Below, piece by piece: positions 12,472-25,831 of a DNA stretch of 64,000 nucleotides. Below the pieces are notes generated by a model, which was given only the letters and a program-made list of their open reading frames with translations, was not told the DNA's origin and did no database searches. Numbering within the stretch: position 1 is the stretch's first letter; each line of letters opens with the position of its first letter. A program made the translations under genes and the position numbers. The DNA comes from Dirofilaria immitis (Eukaryota; Nematoda; Chromadorea; Rhabditida; Onchocercidae): the NCBI GenBank assembly GCA_024305405.1, contig JAKNDB010000107.1:2976001-3040000 (forward strand), in the 5' to 3' direction.

Positions 12472-14389
12472 ATGTCTACAATTCAAGCGCTCAAAAGAGA
12501 GCTCTTTTCGTATTTCGTCTTGTTGTTGCCATATTTGGGAAACTGTGTTGCTGCTTTAGGCGAAGAAAAATATTGCGGAATTGCCGTATACAATTCATCA
12601 AACTCAAACGTATTTTAAATCAGGTAACTTCATTTTTAGGATTTCAAAAACGGAAGTAAGGAGTAAGGAAGAAAAGACGAAAAAGGAAAGTCGATGAATC
12701 TTTAGGAACATGATAACAGATAATTTCTCATTATGTTATTGTTAACATTTCATTTAAGAGATGTAATCTTTACATTACTGTAAGTTTTTAGTTTGGTTAT
12801 TCTTATGGTTCCGCTAGTGCAAAATCTATGAAATCACTTTACTAATTATTTTTTAAACAAAATTTTGCTCTATACTTAATTATCGCTTTTCAGCTTCAAA
12901 TGAAGAAAAATGGGAAGGCTGGAATGATACTCCGTTTATCACTTCAGTTGAAGAAAAAATCATAGAATATCGTCGTAAAAAGCAGAATCAGAAGTGGTAG
13001 CAAAAGAAGAAATTGAAGTGGACTATTTTAGTGATATGCAACCAAAAGTTATGCAAACTTTAAAAGTTAGTTATTTTCTGTGAAGATTGTTCGAAAAGCA
13101 TTACTTCTCTTAGATTCATTCTGTCGCACTTGTTTGTGTTGATTATAATGGTATGACTTTTCCTTCTGTATCGATTATTTAGGACTACTTTTATTATGTC
13201 TTCAAATTTTAGCAAGATTTTTCAATTTCTCTTCAGGCTTACATTGGCAATTCTGATAACACGGAAGTTCAGAGTAGCAATTTATTTGCTGTAAAACGGA
13301 TGAAATGCTTCCTCCCTGTGTAAGTATGCAGAATGCTGTAAAATTTGGTAACAAACTTTCAAAATTTCTGTCTGTAATGGTTTCAAAGCATGCAATTCTT
13401 CCATATTTTTTCCTGTTCATATGTTTTTTTATTCAGTTAGGTGAACTCGGTACCTTAGAGGATACAAACACATGTGATGAAACAGAAGAATGGGACAATC
13501 AAGTCGATATTGAGAGTATTAACAACATTTTGCGTGAAGTAAGGAATTTTACTTAGCAGAATATGGGAATTTCAGATATTTCATACTCTTTAGCTAATTT
13601 TCTATGCAAAGATTCCTATCTAATTTCTTCAAAAGCTTTTAATTTTGAAGTTTGTTTCTGTACTTTCCCATCATGGATTCTGCTTATGATTATTTTATAG
13701 AGGGACAGCTAAACATTTCATTTATTTATTTCCTTTGAAAATTATGGTAATAATTTATTTTGTAAACAGTAACAAAAAGTAATTACAGTTATCTTATGAT
13801 TTATATAAATGATATTTTAAAAAAATTTTTTTTTAGTTGTATTTTTCAGAGTGTTCTTGAGTATTTGACTTTTCAACAAACCTCGAAATTAAATTTAGGG
13901 ATGCAGTTGTCTTGAATTTTGCTTTTACTTTAGATATGCTTTTTCTTGTTTATTTGACCGGAAATTTCGCAAAATTTATGCATTTCTAGCTCAGTATTGC
14001 TGTTCAAACTACAAAATGATTAGGACTAGAATTTGAATTCCTGAAAATTTCATGAGATCTACCATATCAATAATATAGCAGTCATTTTCTTCATTATATT
14101 CAATCCATTTCTTTGCAGAACTGATAATTTTATTTAAAAATTTATTTTATGAAAAGAATTATGCTTCGAGGCCCTTTTTATTCCACTCTGAAACTTAGAG
14201 CAGTTTTTGATTTCATGGCTGTTTGCCTGTAGCCTCAATTAAATCAATTTGAGTATGCAGATTAACATTGTGAAAATTGTTATTTCTTGCAAATAATGCT
14301 ATTTTCAGCAAAAGGCTAAAGAAAGAGAAGAACGACGTCTGATAAGGCAAATGGAACATGCAAAACGATTTGAGCGAAGAAAACAATGA
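12472..14389 (+). CDS. EBAG9: EBAG9/RCAS1 orthologue
   Basis: Golgi and secretory-pathway membrane protein; the mammalian protein modulates regulated exocytosis. Exons: 12472-12623, 12894-13065, 13237-13319, 13437-13538, 14309-14389 (about 197 residues after repair; human 213). Order along the protein: a short N-terminus, one hydrophobic anchor (about residues 11-24), a Cys run then a basic stretch (CCCFRRRK), the WEGWND block, the conserved VDYFSDMQPKV, an acidic GELGTLED region with DETEEWD, and a C-terminal charged coiled coil (AKEREERRLIRQMEHAKRF). These match the human order, including EEWTSWDED and PDYFKDM. Single A appears missing from runs at 12493-12496, 12906-12910, 12977-12981 and 13293-13296. 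Without these repairs every long frame is broken, but all pieces are conserved, so the gene is probably intact. Confidence 0.85.
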
Positions 14390-17300
14390 AAAATCAATGA
14401 CACTGACTTGCTGAATATCTTTAATTGATTTTTTCAAATTTTTTTGTTGAAAAAGAAAATTCAAGCTTGTTCATTTTCCCTAATTTCAAAGGTAAGTAGA
14501 AATGATGAAAAAGAGATAGCTTCTGTATCATTCCATTCAGACGCTTCCTCTTTATTATTAATTATGTTTTATCATTTCTCTGTCTTTCTTTGATTCTTAA
14601 AATTTTTGTTAGCCATAGTTTTTATCAAGATGATTGCGAATTAATTGGAATAGTCGCTTATTTATTTTTATTTCTTTATTAGCATAACATTTCTTTCATA
14701 ATATTCAAACTACTTTGTCATTTAACCATGTTGTCATGCTATCATAATTGCAGTTGAGGAACTTCTACTTAATTGGAAATAAATGATGGGTGTATTAATA
14801 GGAGCATCTTTCACTTTTTCATCCATGTATAAAGGAGTTCTGCAGAATTTTAGCAGCATTCCACACTGAAATATTCAATAGGGTTTGAAATATATTATTG
14901 TTCATCCAGTTGATTATCTTAGCAACTAATAGCAGTCATGCATAGTGTTGATTGAAATTAGTTGTTTTATTAGAATTTGTAATGATTTTATTTTTTTTCA
15001 ATAATATTTTATGATGAATGTTGATTTGTTTATCATATCAAATGATCTTTCTATTATCATTATATATATATAATTTTGATTTAACTGATGTACTTCTATT
15101 TAATAATACTCAATTCCTCAATAGAAAGATTTAATAAATATATTTTTATAGTTTGGAACTTATTTACCATATTCATCTGCTATTTGTAATTATCACTTAT
15201 TCATGCCTACTCTTATGTATTCATTGTTTGTAATCATTGTTTCTATTTATAATCATTTTTTCCTTTCCTTGACAGCTAAAAAGGAATAGTATATTTTGTC
15301 ATTAATCTTCCTTTTTACTTAAAGAATTATTTCCATTACATGCCAATATTGGAAGCATGTATATACCTGTATAGAAATGCTAGCAAATTGGATATCAAGG
15401 AAAGAACAGGATAATTTAGTGAGATAGGGTGATAAAAGAGAATCAATTAATATTATTGATAAAGATATAGGAGTTAGTATTGATCAATAAGATGATAATT
15501 TCAAAATGCTATGTGTAGATTAGAAATATTTTGATGAAAAATATTGTTTCAATTGCGAAATATATTATTCATTCATTTGTTTCATTGGATGTAATAAATT
15601 TGTTTGAAATAAAAGAGATAAATGTATTGGATCGAAAATGCTATACTATAATATTTATTTCTATCAAAAAGCAAAGAAAGATGGATTGCATAAAAGTCAT
15701 ATGGTTTGATCTAAAATTGAAATATTTTTTTATTCTTTTCTTAAGCTTTTCAATGAATGAATTTTTTTATTAACAAATATTCTCAAATGATTTAGGATGA
15801 AATCAAATTTTTTTTCTTTTTGGTTCTCTTAGTAATCAACAATGAAGCAATCTATTGTTAACAATATATCAAAAATTTTAACAATGGAAATAAATTTGAA
15901 ATGTGAAATATTCCATTGTGAATTGAATAACAATGAATAGATGTATGTATGTATGTATGTCTGTATGTATGTGTGTATGTGTGTATGTGAATATTGCGTT
16001 GGGTGTATGTGTGTGTATGTGTTGGGTGTGAATGAATATTTATTTAATTATTTGTTTTATATTGCAAATTATTTTTTATAAATAATTCCATTACGAAAAT
16101 GAATGAGTAGAAAGAAAGACTGGAACATGCTGATATATCATATCATCTCATTTATATCATACATATCTCGAGATTATTGATACAATTTTAATAGAAATAA
16201 ATAGATAGATGTACCCAGTTGCAGAGAATTTTGTAGTTGTTGTTTTGAGACGAATTATTGAAAGCCAAGAGCCAGAACCGTAGAAGAGATATGCATAGAA
16301 GAGACATGTAAGAAAGGCCAAATATAGAAATACATTGAAGACTTCTGAGTGCCAATGTTGACTCTAAGCTAAGCTTTTTTTTTTTTTTATCCTATCGTTT
16401 TATCACAACATTTTCTTCACTCTTTTATTCATTTGTACCGTTTAGAATGGAAGCAGCGAGTCTTAGGCTTAAGTTTAGCCTTTCTAAATCTCCTGGGCTA
16501 TTTTTTTTTTCATTTTACAAATGGAAAAAATAAGATGTCATTGCTTTAGCATTTGGCTCTTTTTTTTTTAAAGAAAAAGAAATGTAAAAATATAAATAAG
16601 AATTGATTGTTATTGTGATGCTAATTTGGCTACTTTATTTTTATCAAATAAATATCACTGATTTCTTAACAAATCTTTTTTTCTATCCAATTACATCATT
16701 CTTATATTTGATATTTAAGTACCATCTTTTATCAAAAATACTGAATAATCATAAATTATTTCATGAACTCTCTTAATAAGAAAAATACTTTATTTTATCT
16801 TTTTTCTTATCAATGAATAGTAGTAGTAATCTTTATCTTTTTAAAATAGCTTCTTGGAAAAGCATATCAGAGTGGATAAAATAGAAGTGAATTAAATTAA
16901 TTAAAAATAGTTTACAATGAATTTAGTTAGGTTAAATGAAAGACAACCTGAAATAAATCAAATAAAATTAAATCGAAAAAATTTCCATTAAATTGAATGT
17001 ATACGCAAGAAAAATATTTGATAAATGATAATATACTATTACCTGCTTACTATCATTATGTAACTTTGAAAATTTGAATTTAATAAAAACAAAAAAGGAT
17101 TCATCTAAATTTGGATTCATACATCCATCAATTAAATTTTACGAATCTTTCACATACTTCCATTCGTTTCATTATCATATCATATATTAACATTCAGATG
17201 CTAGATGCTTATTTCATTTCGATATTAAATGGAAGCTTTGGAATTTATTAATTCCATATATCTCTTCAAGAGCTTCATCGATCTTCATTTTTATTCAATT

Positions 17301-18176
17301 TCATATTATATTTCAACTTTAAACTTGCTAATAACAAGAAGTTGTATTTTAAGTTCCCATTGAATTATTCAATGATTTATGAAACAAAATATTTTAGCAA
17401 TTTTTTGAGGTTCAAATTTTATTAGTACCAATTGTAAATGAATGGATATTTGATACTCAATTACAGATAGCATTTTCTCGAATAAAAATTTTTATAATTC
17501 TCTCTCTTTTCTCTTTCAAGCATAAATTATAAGTAAATAAGTAAAAGCCTATCGAACTTTAATTAAAAAGATAAAATAAAGATAACTGATAAGTATTACT
17601 TATAAAATTAACAAATCAAGTTCTAATCTACCAGCTATTCCTTACTTTCTCGTTTTCTACTACATATTTAAAGGACATACTTTGTATTTAAATTTAAAAA
17701 TTTCCTATAAATTAATAGTAAAAGTTATCAGTGATTCAAAGTATTAATAAAATATATTTACAAAAGGATATTTGAAAATATGATAATACTATAGAAGACG
17801 TTTTAATTAATAATATATTACATCTAATCAATTCAAAAAGATCGAATTCATCGATCTGTACCTAACTTTATTTTACCTAAAAAAATCATACCTATTATAG
17901 TGTATGATTATTATCAGCAGAATGATAAATAAGTCATGAAGTTTCAGATAAAATACGAATAATATTACATTTGCAATCAATAAATCATCTCTATAAAATG
18001 AATTTTGAAAAGATCAAGATAGTAATATCAATATTTCGAAACATTTCTCCTATTAATCACATCATCATCGGTAGTAATTAAGAGAAATTTAAACATGATT
18101 TAATAATGTAATTAAATTATGATTAAAGATTTTTAAAATTGATATTATCGATTACAGAAATCATACAAAGAATGAT
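14390..18176. other. intergenic region
   Basis: About 3.8 kb of AT-rich DNA after the EBAG9 stop. No exon chain was recognised. A long open frame at 15531-15773 has a chance-like composition (F, I, K, N). A TGTA microsatellite is listed separately, and poly-T runs occur near 16375, 16500 and 16560. Confidence 0.5.
15941..16030. repeat. (TGTA)n/(TG)n microsatellite
   Basis: A TGTA tetranucleotide run grading into TG-rich imperfect repeats. Confidence 0.9.
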
Positions 18177-20580
18177 ATGGGATGTCGCTTTTCGAAGATG
18201 AACGATGCAGCGGAATCTGAGGTTGATTCTGATTCAACAGATGTAGCTGCTACTGAAATCCTGAATCATCCATTATTAGGCGTTACCGAATATCTCCTTG
18301 ATTCTGAATCAGTAGTAACATCAACAAATATGACAAAATCACTAAATCCGATTACAGTATCAGACGAAGTCTCTGTTAGGGAGAGGATAGAACTACTTCT
18401 ATTGATAATATAAAAATGATTATTCAATGGCACAATGGGATGTACCAATTCGATCATCCTTCTCGGAACGAGTTATATCCAGATCAAAGTAACAATTTTC
18501 AAATTATTACTTTAAATAAAATTGATTTTATTTTTTATATTCAATCAATAGTCTCTGATTTCTGTTATTACAAATTGTTTCAGAATAAATCTTTTATCAG
18601 AATTCTGATAAGGTTGCTTTTTCTTTTTTGGGGATTTTTTTGTTATAGATTCTTGTGGCTATAATTTATTATCTTATGTTTTAGATTTATCTCTTTAAAA
18701 ACAACCTTACATTTGAATATACTAAGCGTATTCTCATTTTAAGTTCCTCAATTTAAAAATTTTGTTTTTTTTTTTTTTAATTTCCAATTTTTCTTTCTTC
18801 TTTTTGCCTTCTTCTTTTTTTTATTTTATTTTAGTATATCTTTTAATATATTAGAATTAATTACAAAAAAATTTTTTAAATTCGGCGATTGAATGCTTGG
18901 CTAAAAATTATAATAATTGATTAACGAATCATAATTAGAAATCTAATAACGTTATTTACCTTTAGCATAGATTTATGATTACTATTGTCTAATATTATTA
19001 ACATATGAAATATTTTAATTACTATTAGATAATTCAAATATAATTTCAATTTTTGAATATTGAATATAGAATTTGTTGCATAAATACTTTCAGCTTTTCC
19101 TTTAAAATATATCATTTAATAATTAAATAATTAAAATTATTAATTCGATTAAATTTTATAGCTTAAAAATGGAAAGGAAAAATTTCGATATAAATTAACA
19201 AATATTTCATATATATATATATAATTTTTCTACTTCTTTTAAATTCATTTTAATACCATTCGTTGATATCATTTTTATTTCAAATCAATTTTATCACTCA
19301 ACTTAAATTCATTCTGTCAACATAGAATTTAGGTTTCTTTAATTTCCTTTTTTTTTTGACAATCTATATTCTAGTTTAAAAATGAATAAGGAGATTGTTA
19401 ATGATATGCTAATAAAAAAAAAAAAAGAATAAATTTTCAGGACATTATCATCAGATTCACAAATGCGAGAATCGACTGATGTTAGCATCAACAAACCAAT
19501 AAAGTAATTCTGAGTCATTTAAAGAATTTTTTCAATAGCTTTCGAAACTAAAAAGTCAGAAAAATTATTTGAATAAATTTTCAAATTTTGAAGAAAGAAT
19601 CTAACTTTGAGTGAGGATTTATATTCAAATAAATTACTGTCTATGAATAATTTTAGGCAAATTGAAAGCGCCAGCCAAGCCGATTTTTTCGAATGCTTGA
19701 TGAAAAAATTGCTCAAGTAAAGTTTTTCATCAAAAAAAACCTCATCAATTATAACTTTTTTTCCAGTAAAATTTTCACTAAACTATAAAGTTGCAACATA
19801 TGAGACGACAAAAATCAAAGATCATAGGATACAAGTCATAGACCAAAGGTCGTAGATCAAAGATTAAGGGATCATAAATCAAAGGTCATACAGAGGTCAC
19901 AGTCCATAAGCCGAAGGTTTATAGACTATGGTTCAAAGGTCGTCGCACATAGGTTGTGCATCAAATGTTATGGATTAGAGGTTAAAAAACATAGATTATA
20001 GATCAGAATTTACAAAACAAAGATAACAGCGCATAAGCCTCAAGTCAAAGGCCATCAAAGATGACCTCGGTCATAGGTCATTGAAAGCTCATAAACTATG
20101 AATCGAAGATCAAAGACCAGAGATTGTAAATTATATATATATTTATATTATAAATTTCGAATTATTTTGAAAAGTCATGATAAATCATATCATTTAAGAA
20201 ATGAAACTATAAAAAGATAGTAAGTTTGAAACCTAGATCAAATGGAACCATAGATCACGATCGAACCATAGATCACGATCGAACCATATTTGTTGTACTA
20301 TTTATTATATGCAAGAATTTGAAGCATATAAAATTGAAAAAAAAAAGAAATTGTTTCAGGGATCTAATGATTTGATCGATTCTGATGCAGAGAAATGAGA
20401 ATTACAAGGCTACGAATCCGTACAGATATCAAAACCAAATTAGAACCTCATCCCGAACATGAAATATTTCATTCAATTTCCAAAAAAAAAAATTCTCATT
20501 TAATTTTTTTCTCATTTAAAAACGTCTATTCCCTTATAGTTTTTCAAACATTTCCATCCATTATCAAATTCATGGAGTAA
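18177..20580 (+). CDS. unrecognised acidic protein with MGC N-terminus (tentative)
   Basis: Not recognised. The first candidate exon starts at 18177 with MGCRFSK; Gly2-Cys3 is a classic context for N-myristoylation plus palmitoylation. It continues as an S/D/E-rich chain to at most 18413. A TTACAG acceptor at 18157 could serve as a trans-splice site. Further candidate exons follow good acceptors: 19441-19497 (TLSSDSQMRESTDVS) and 20360 onward (GSNDLIDSDAEK). The last could run on into MRITRLRIRTDIKTK, ending 20580, if one A is missing at 20392-20394. Composition differs clearly from chance frames nearby. Exon phases do not all agree, and errors in this assembly make them unreliable. Gene reality is moderately supported; the structure is a guess. 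Confidence 0.35.
19810..20125. repeat. degenerate array of about 14-bp units (CATAGATCAAAGGT-like)
   Basis: About 300 bp built from variants of a unit near GTCATAGATCAAAG. AGGTCA/AGGTCG, ATAGATCA and CATAGA recur irregularly with insertions. It falls between candidate exons of the preceding entry, so would be intronic. It looks like an old, decayed tandem array. Confidence 0.7.
20245..20287. repeat. 18-bp tandem repeat, 2.4 copies
   Basis: Units at 20245-20262 and 20263-20280 are identical (GAACCATAGATCACGATC), with a partial third. The CATAGATCA core resembles the degenerate array upstream, so both may share an origin. Confidence 0.9.
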
Positions 20581-21761
20581 TTCGAGCAATCGCATTCACA
20601 GACATCGGAATCAGTCTTTTAGGATATTTTATCATTTGCTTCTACTCTTCTGCCTCTACATATTTCATCTAAATTTTATTTCATTTTTAGTTTTTATAAA
20701 ATGATTTTTTGATCGATTATATATGTGAAAGTTCCTTTTCACAAACTTTTTTATTTGTTCATCAAGATATCCTAAGTAAGATTTATCAGACATCGAATTA
20801 CATATTAAAAACTTATCGATAAGTTTCAACCTAAGCAATTTAAGATAAGATTGAAAAAAATCTTGCGACAGCATATTTCTCCTCTATTTTTCGTCATTAC
20901 TTTTTCGGAATTTCAACATATCGCTATTTTTCTGTTCCATTCTTTCAATGAAACAATTGCCAAGCAAGTAAATCTGTTGATCTTTTCTTTTTCAAAACGC
21001 TCCTATAAGATCTTCTATGATGATTTAATGATTCATACTTAAGTTGGAAATGCTGAAATGATTCTCATAATTTAGATTATACTTGTTGGAAGGGATATTT
21101 GAATTGCAAATCATAGAGAATAATCGTCTTTTTTTAAATTCATAATCATATATTTTTCATTAACTTCATAGTTGAATGGAAATAATTATAGAATAGAATG
21201 CTTCTCTATACGTATGCAAAATAAATTAAATTATGAAATAATGGATAAAGTGATAATAAGATTGCAAAGATGAATAATAAATCATTTGAAAAATAAAGTA
21301 ATGAATGATAATGCAAAAGAAGCGATAGATCTAAATTTCATTTATATATAAATTGAAATTCGAAAGAATTGATAATCGAAACTATTTGCAAATCATTGAT
21401 AAGCAATGACTTAACTTAATAGTAGTAAACAATATACAATATGCAATTTTATAGAAGTATGAATAATTACTAAAAATGAATTCGTCAATTTTCCACTTTC
21501 TATTCAATTAATCAGAACTTGAAAAAAAAAGCATTTATAGATCTGTTTATTGCTTCAACGATGTTACTTATGATAACATGGCATTGTTTAAAGCAATTTA
21601 TTTGTTTATCAAGCGATCACAAAGAATATGTTACAATCACAGAAATATAATATCATTAAATAGTGTGTTATCATTAAATAGCATAAACATTTATTTCTTT
21701 TTATTTTAAATATGCTAAATAAATATGCTTAATATTTCAGCTGTTAAGAGATTTTTTACAT

Positions 21762-21813
<52 letters not shown>

Positions 21814-22565
21814 GAATATATTTCAAAAATAACAATGCAAAAGTTAAAGAATTAAGAAAATTATTTGAAAACAATTAATAAACGTTATAATTAATAATAA
21901 TCAATAGCTATCATAAATAAGAAAATGTATGGATGAACAAATGAGGTTACAATCAAAAAAAAAAAAAATTGGCCAACAATCAAAATTGCAGTTTGGATTG
22001 GCATTTTCTCTTGGCATTTATTCGCTGTAATCCTGTAATTTTACGACAACAAATACGATCAATTTAAATGTCATAATCTCATTATTTTTCACAAGTAATC
22101 ATTACACAGAGAAATTTTATTTTATAAAAATTCTTGCATACAAATCTGTTTGAAAACTCAAAATTTTCTTTTCTTTCACTAACTTTCACTAATTTGCAAC
22201 ATTTTTATCATTCAAAACGAAAGAATTTGCATTTCATTCGGTTCAAATTTTACAAATTCACGTAAATATCACCTCAAATCTTACACCGCAACTTATATTT
22301 GTTGTAAACTTAACAAGAAGTTCAAAGGTGAAGAAGTCAATGATATCTTTTTTAAAGAGAGACAGTGATAGAAGCTGCCCAAACAAGCCTTAATTTGAAA
22401 ATCATTGAGTAATGATAATTTTAATCACTTGCTGATATTTTTCAATATTTTAAATTTAACCGAAATGTTAAAAGTGATCTGATCTCTTCTTTTTGCTTTT
22501 TTTTATCTTTCTTTAGTCTTCATTTTTTGTTAGAAATTTCTTAATCCGAGACTTTTTAATTACAA
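20581..22565. other. intergenic region
   Basis: No convincing exon on either strand. It contains the (AT)n run described next. It separates the tentative MGC gene from the 3' end of the minus-strand membrane protein gene. Confidence 0.5.
21765..21810. repeat. (AT)n microsatellite
   Basis: Uninterrupted AT dinucleotides, about 23 units. Confidence 0.95.
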
Positions 22566-23646
22566 TCACTCTCGAGAAAAAAGGATTACTTGGAATGAAT
22601 AGCGACGGATATAGTAAGCAGAAAGCATGAACCATTTAAATGACATCCAAAACCAAACTGCTGTTATCCAAAGATTTTCATTCATCAAACCTTCATGTGT
22701 TAAATTTTGATGCCAAATGACAGCAATTACAAGGAAATGATAACCCCAGTAAGACATAATACACATAATATAAGATCTATAAGTATTCAAATCAATCTTA
22801 TATCTAAATAACTATTCTAATATACTTTCAAGTCAAATTATATATTATTAATCTAATTATCAGAAACTTTTTGCAACTTTTCATGTATATAAAAAAAAGT
22901 AATAGAAAAATTTTTGATTCAATAATCTGAATTGTCAATATTTGATTTGGCATTATTTCTATGCTTCTAAATTATTGTAAAATAGATAAGGAGATAAGCA
23001 AACTTACTGATAATAAAAATAAATTTAATTTTATTACTGGATAACGTTGATATTGTTCCTTTAATATATTTTAAATGAATGAGCAAAAGATTTACGGCAG
23101 CAATGGAACTAATAAATGCCATTGTTGTAGCACTCCAATTCTGAATATATATTTAATATTTTTAAATATTATTATCCATATTATTCTTGATAGCACAATA
23201 GTGAAATGTCTTATCACTTATTTTATCAAATGTCTAAATGAAAAATATCATTGAAAGTATTCTATTTTAACAAGATTAGAGTATTTGTAAAAATATCAAA
23301 ATTAAAGTCTTTTATTACCAACTTTGTTTAATTTGAGTTTTGGAATAGCACTATGTATACCTTCTGAGGTGATATCTTTTATGAATAAATTTTAATTATA
23401 TCATTTATGTATTGAAATAAAGAATATGAAATAATATTTATCATGAACTTACTTGATACATGATAGCAAAACATGGTCCGGCTATTATACCAGAAATGAT
23501 ACCTACTAGTGACCAAAATAAACGAATTTTCATCTTACATGTCAAAGTCATTGTAATCGTTAGCAGAATAAGCGATAGGAATGGAATGAAGTAATCAGTG
23601 TCAGATCGATGATAAGTGACAATACAAAGTATGTCATGAATACTTT
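22566..23646 (-). CDS. DRAM/Frag1-like multi-pass membrane protein, 5' end not found
   Basis: Likely lysosomal or endomembrane protein of the Frag1/DRAM/Sfk1 family (human DRAM1/2 are autophagy modulators). Minus-strand exons, 5' to 3': 23646-23453, 23140-23008, 22776-22566. They encode at least four hydrophobic segments: one after YHRSDTDYF, one through [17 protein letters not shown], one after NWSATTMAF, and a last one at [16 protein letters not shown] ending in a short basic tail. The order and spacing resemble DRAM2, including an N/Q-containing end of the third segment and a W-rich final segment. No Met starts the first exon, so an exon with the first membrane segment lies upstream, possibly near 23800-23870. 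The phase between the last two exons is off by one base, again suggesting a missing nucleotide. Family assignment is by pattern only. Confidence 0.5.
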
Positions 23647-25831
23647 CTGGTTAAAAAGCTGAGGTATATGTTGTATTTATATGTGACTGCAATAAATCAA
23701 ATGTAATGCAGTGAGATATAGGATTGCTTTATAATCACTCTTGTGATTACTCTTACGATTACTCTTACACAGCATAGATCTAATTGCCTCGTGATTATTC
23801 TCCTTATCACTGCACAGAAATGTTTGTCTTCATGAAGTTTGGAAAAAGGCGGCCCTTACATTCCACTGAAATATAAAAATCTTATTTTCTTTTAATTGAT
23901 TAAACAAACAAAATATTTGTCAATCTATTCATTCTGCAAATTTTATATTATTCTAACGAAAAAAAAATTAGTAGTTAAAGGTAGACATCTGTGACATTGA
24001 TTAAAGAACAATGAAGCAATAATAAAAATTGAAGCAGAAGATTCAACAAGATCATGTGAAGAAAAAGAGAAATAATAATTCGAAGATATGCAATTGAAAT
24101 GAAAACTTCCTATATATTTTCATTAAGCTCAAGCAATAAATATGTAAAATTATCGTAGCCGAATTAAAATCAAAATTTAGCCTATAAAAATAATAATTAA
24201 ACAATGAAATGATTATGGAAATTGATTAGAAAAATTTAAGAAAAAAAAAGGAAAGACTTTATCTTTCATATTTCTAAATTTTTATATTGTTTTCATTGCT
24301 GAAGACATTTTGTAAATTCTCTTTTCCATTTCATTCGATATCTATCGTTTGATAGAATTTTTATGTTTAACATTTGTAGCAATTCATTTGTAACAAAAGG
24401 GAGAAAATTTAAGAAATATTAAAGATAGAAAAACTTTATGTCTTCTGAATTATAAAGATGCAAAGCTTATAAAGATGATTCGTTTTTTCAATTATAATTC
24501 ATATGAGAATCAGGCAAAAATCTGAAATAATAATATATGCTGTACTCGATGAAGATAATGGATCGATATCAGCAAATGTATTGATGTTATCGTAGTCTCA
24601 TCGCAATGGAAGATCGATACCGTTGATAGATAGAGCAGAATGAAAAAAAAAAACGACACAACAGCGGGACACATTAGGTCAGATTAAACTTCTCATATAT
24701 TCGTGACAACATGGAACGATCGCAACGATAGCATTGGATATAATATTTCCTGATATTTATAAATATCATCCATGGTGGCATGAATTCAGCGATCTCCCTT
24801 ACAGAAGCCAAGTAAACAAGTAAGCATTTCTTTCTAAATGTTTTATTTTATTTGAATGAATGAAAGAGAAATTGTAAAAATAATCTATTTCTATCGTTAA
24901 CTAGTTGCTTCTTTTACTTGATGGAGATCACGGGCCTAGTCCGCTGAATGATTAAAGGCCTAGTCATAAAATTCCAATTTACACATATTTTACTCTCTCG
25001 TCTATATGATCAACGTATTTTAGTGGTTTACATGCCTTAACTACGTTGTGTTTCTTTGTGCTATATATGTAACTTCTAGAGACTAATACTAAATCAGTCT
25101 ACTTGGCTCATTGTAGTTCCCGGATGATCATAGTATCCTCGCATTCCGTTCTCAAACCAGATATCCACAAGGACAACTAAATCATCGTGACACAATAGCA
25201 ATTTGACAGTACGGTGATATTCTAAGAAGTTGGTTGAGGGTGGGGACTTTGTTCCTATTTAGTTGCGATACTGAGATGGATTTTAGAGAGGCTAACGGAA
25301 ACGTTCACGTGACTTTCCTAAAATATGAATGGCTAGGCACTAATATCACAGTCTTGACTTCTAGCTGGATTGATAACCGTATGCTTCCGGAACCGTGATT
25401 TGAAGTTTTGGGTTCGGTTTTCCAGATTATGTTTGTTGACTTCCAGGCGAAGCTCGTATCTGTTGTGGTCATCTTCAAACTTGATAATATATCACTTTTA
25501 ATAGAGAAAAATCCGCTAATTTATGTTAAGCTTTTTCTTACCATTATTTGTGCTCCGTATTTTCCATCAATAACAATGTATTTCAATAAGAACGATGATT
25601 GCTCATATGTTCACTATGTCATTCTCTTATCCAGTAATGTCCTTCGTTTCATTTTTAATTATTTCCATTTTAGAATTGAACTTTGTCACGCTGACGATTT
25701 TATCTAGCATTTATTGCCTAGTTGGAAATCGCAGCAGTTGTTTTATCAATACTAGACGATCGATTTCCAGACTTCATTGTCATCTACGGTCCAGCAGCAA
25801 CAGAAATACTTGCAAAAACTTTTCAATCGAT
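23647..25831. other. divergent spacer between DRAM-like and tars-1 genes
   Basis: Upstream of both the minus-strand DRAM-like gene and the plus-strand tars-1, so it should hold both promoters. It may also contain the missing DRAM-like 5' exon. A block with noticeably higher GC at about 25030-25430 is described separately. In-frame sequence just before the tars-1 ATG is discussed as a possible mitochondrial leader. Confidence 0.4.
25030..25430. other. GC-richer block of unknown origin
   Basis: Base composition changes visibly from surrounding AT-rich DNA. On the plus strand an open frame runs about 65 codons to a stop at 25396-25398 (contains MDFREANGNVHVTF). On the minus strand another runs over 50 codons (contains LVVLVDIWFENGMRG). 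Neither was recognised and neither has an obvious start. It could be a promoter or CpG-like region, a decayed mobile element or an exon of an unknown gene. Confidence 0.35.

Noticed and set aside
25408..25707. Hydrophobic open frame before tars-1
   Set aside because: F/I/V-rich chance-like composition. Only the short Arg-rich part after 25708, in a different frame, is kept as a possible leader.
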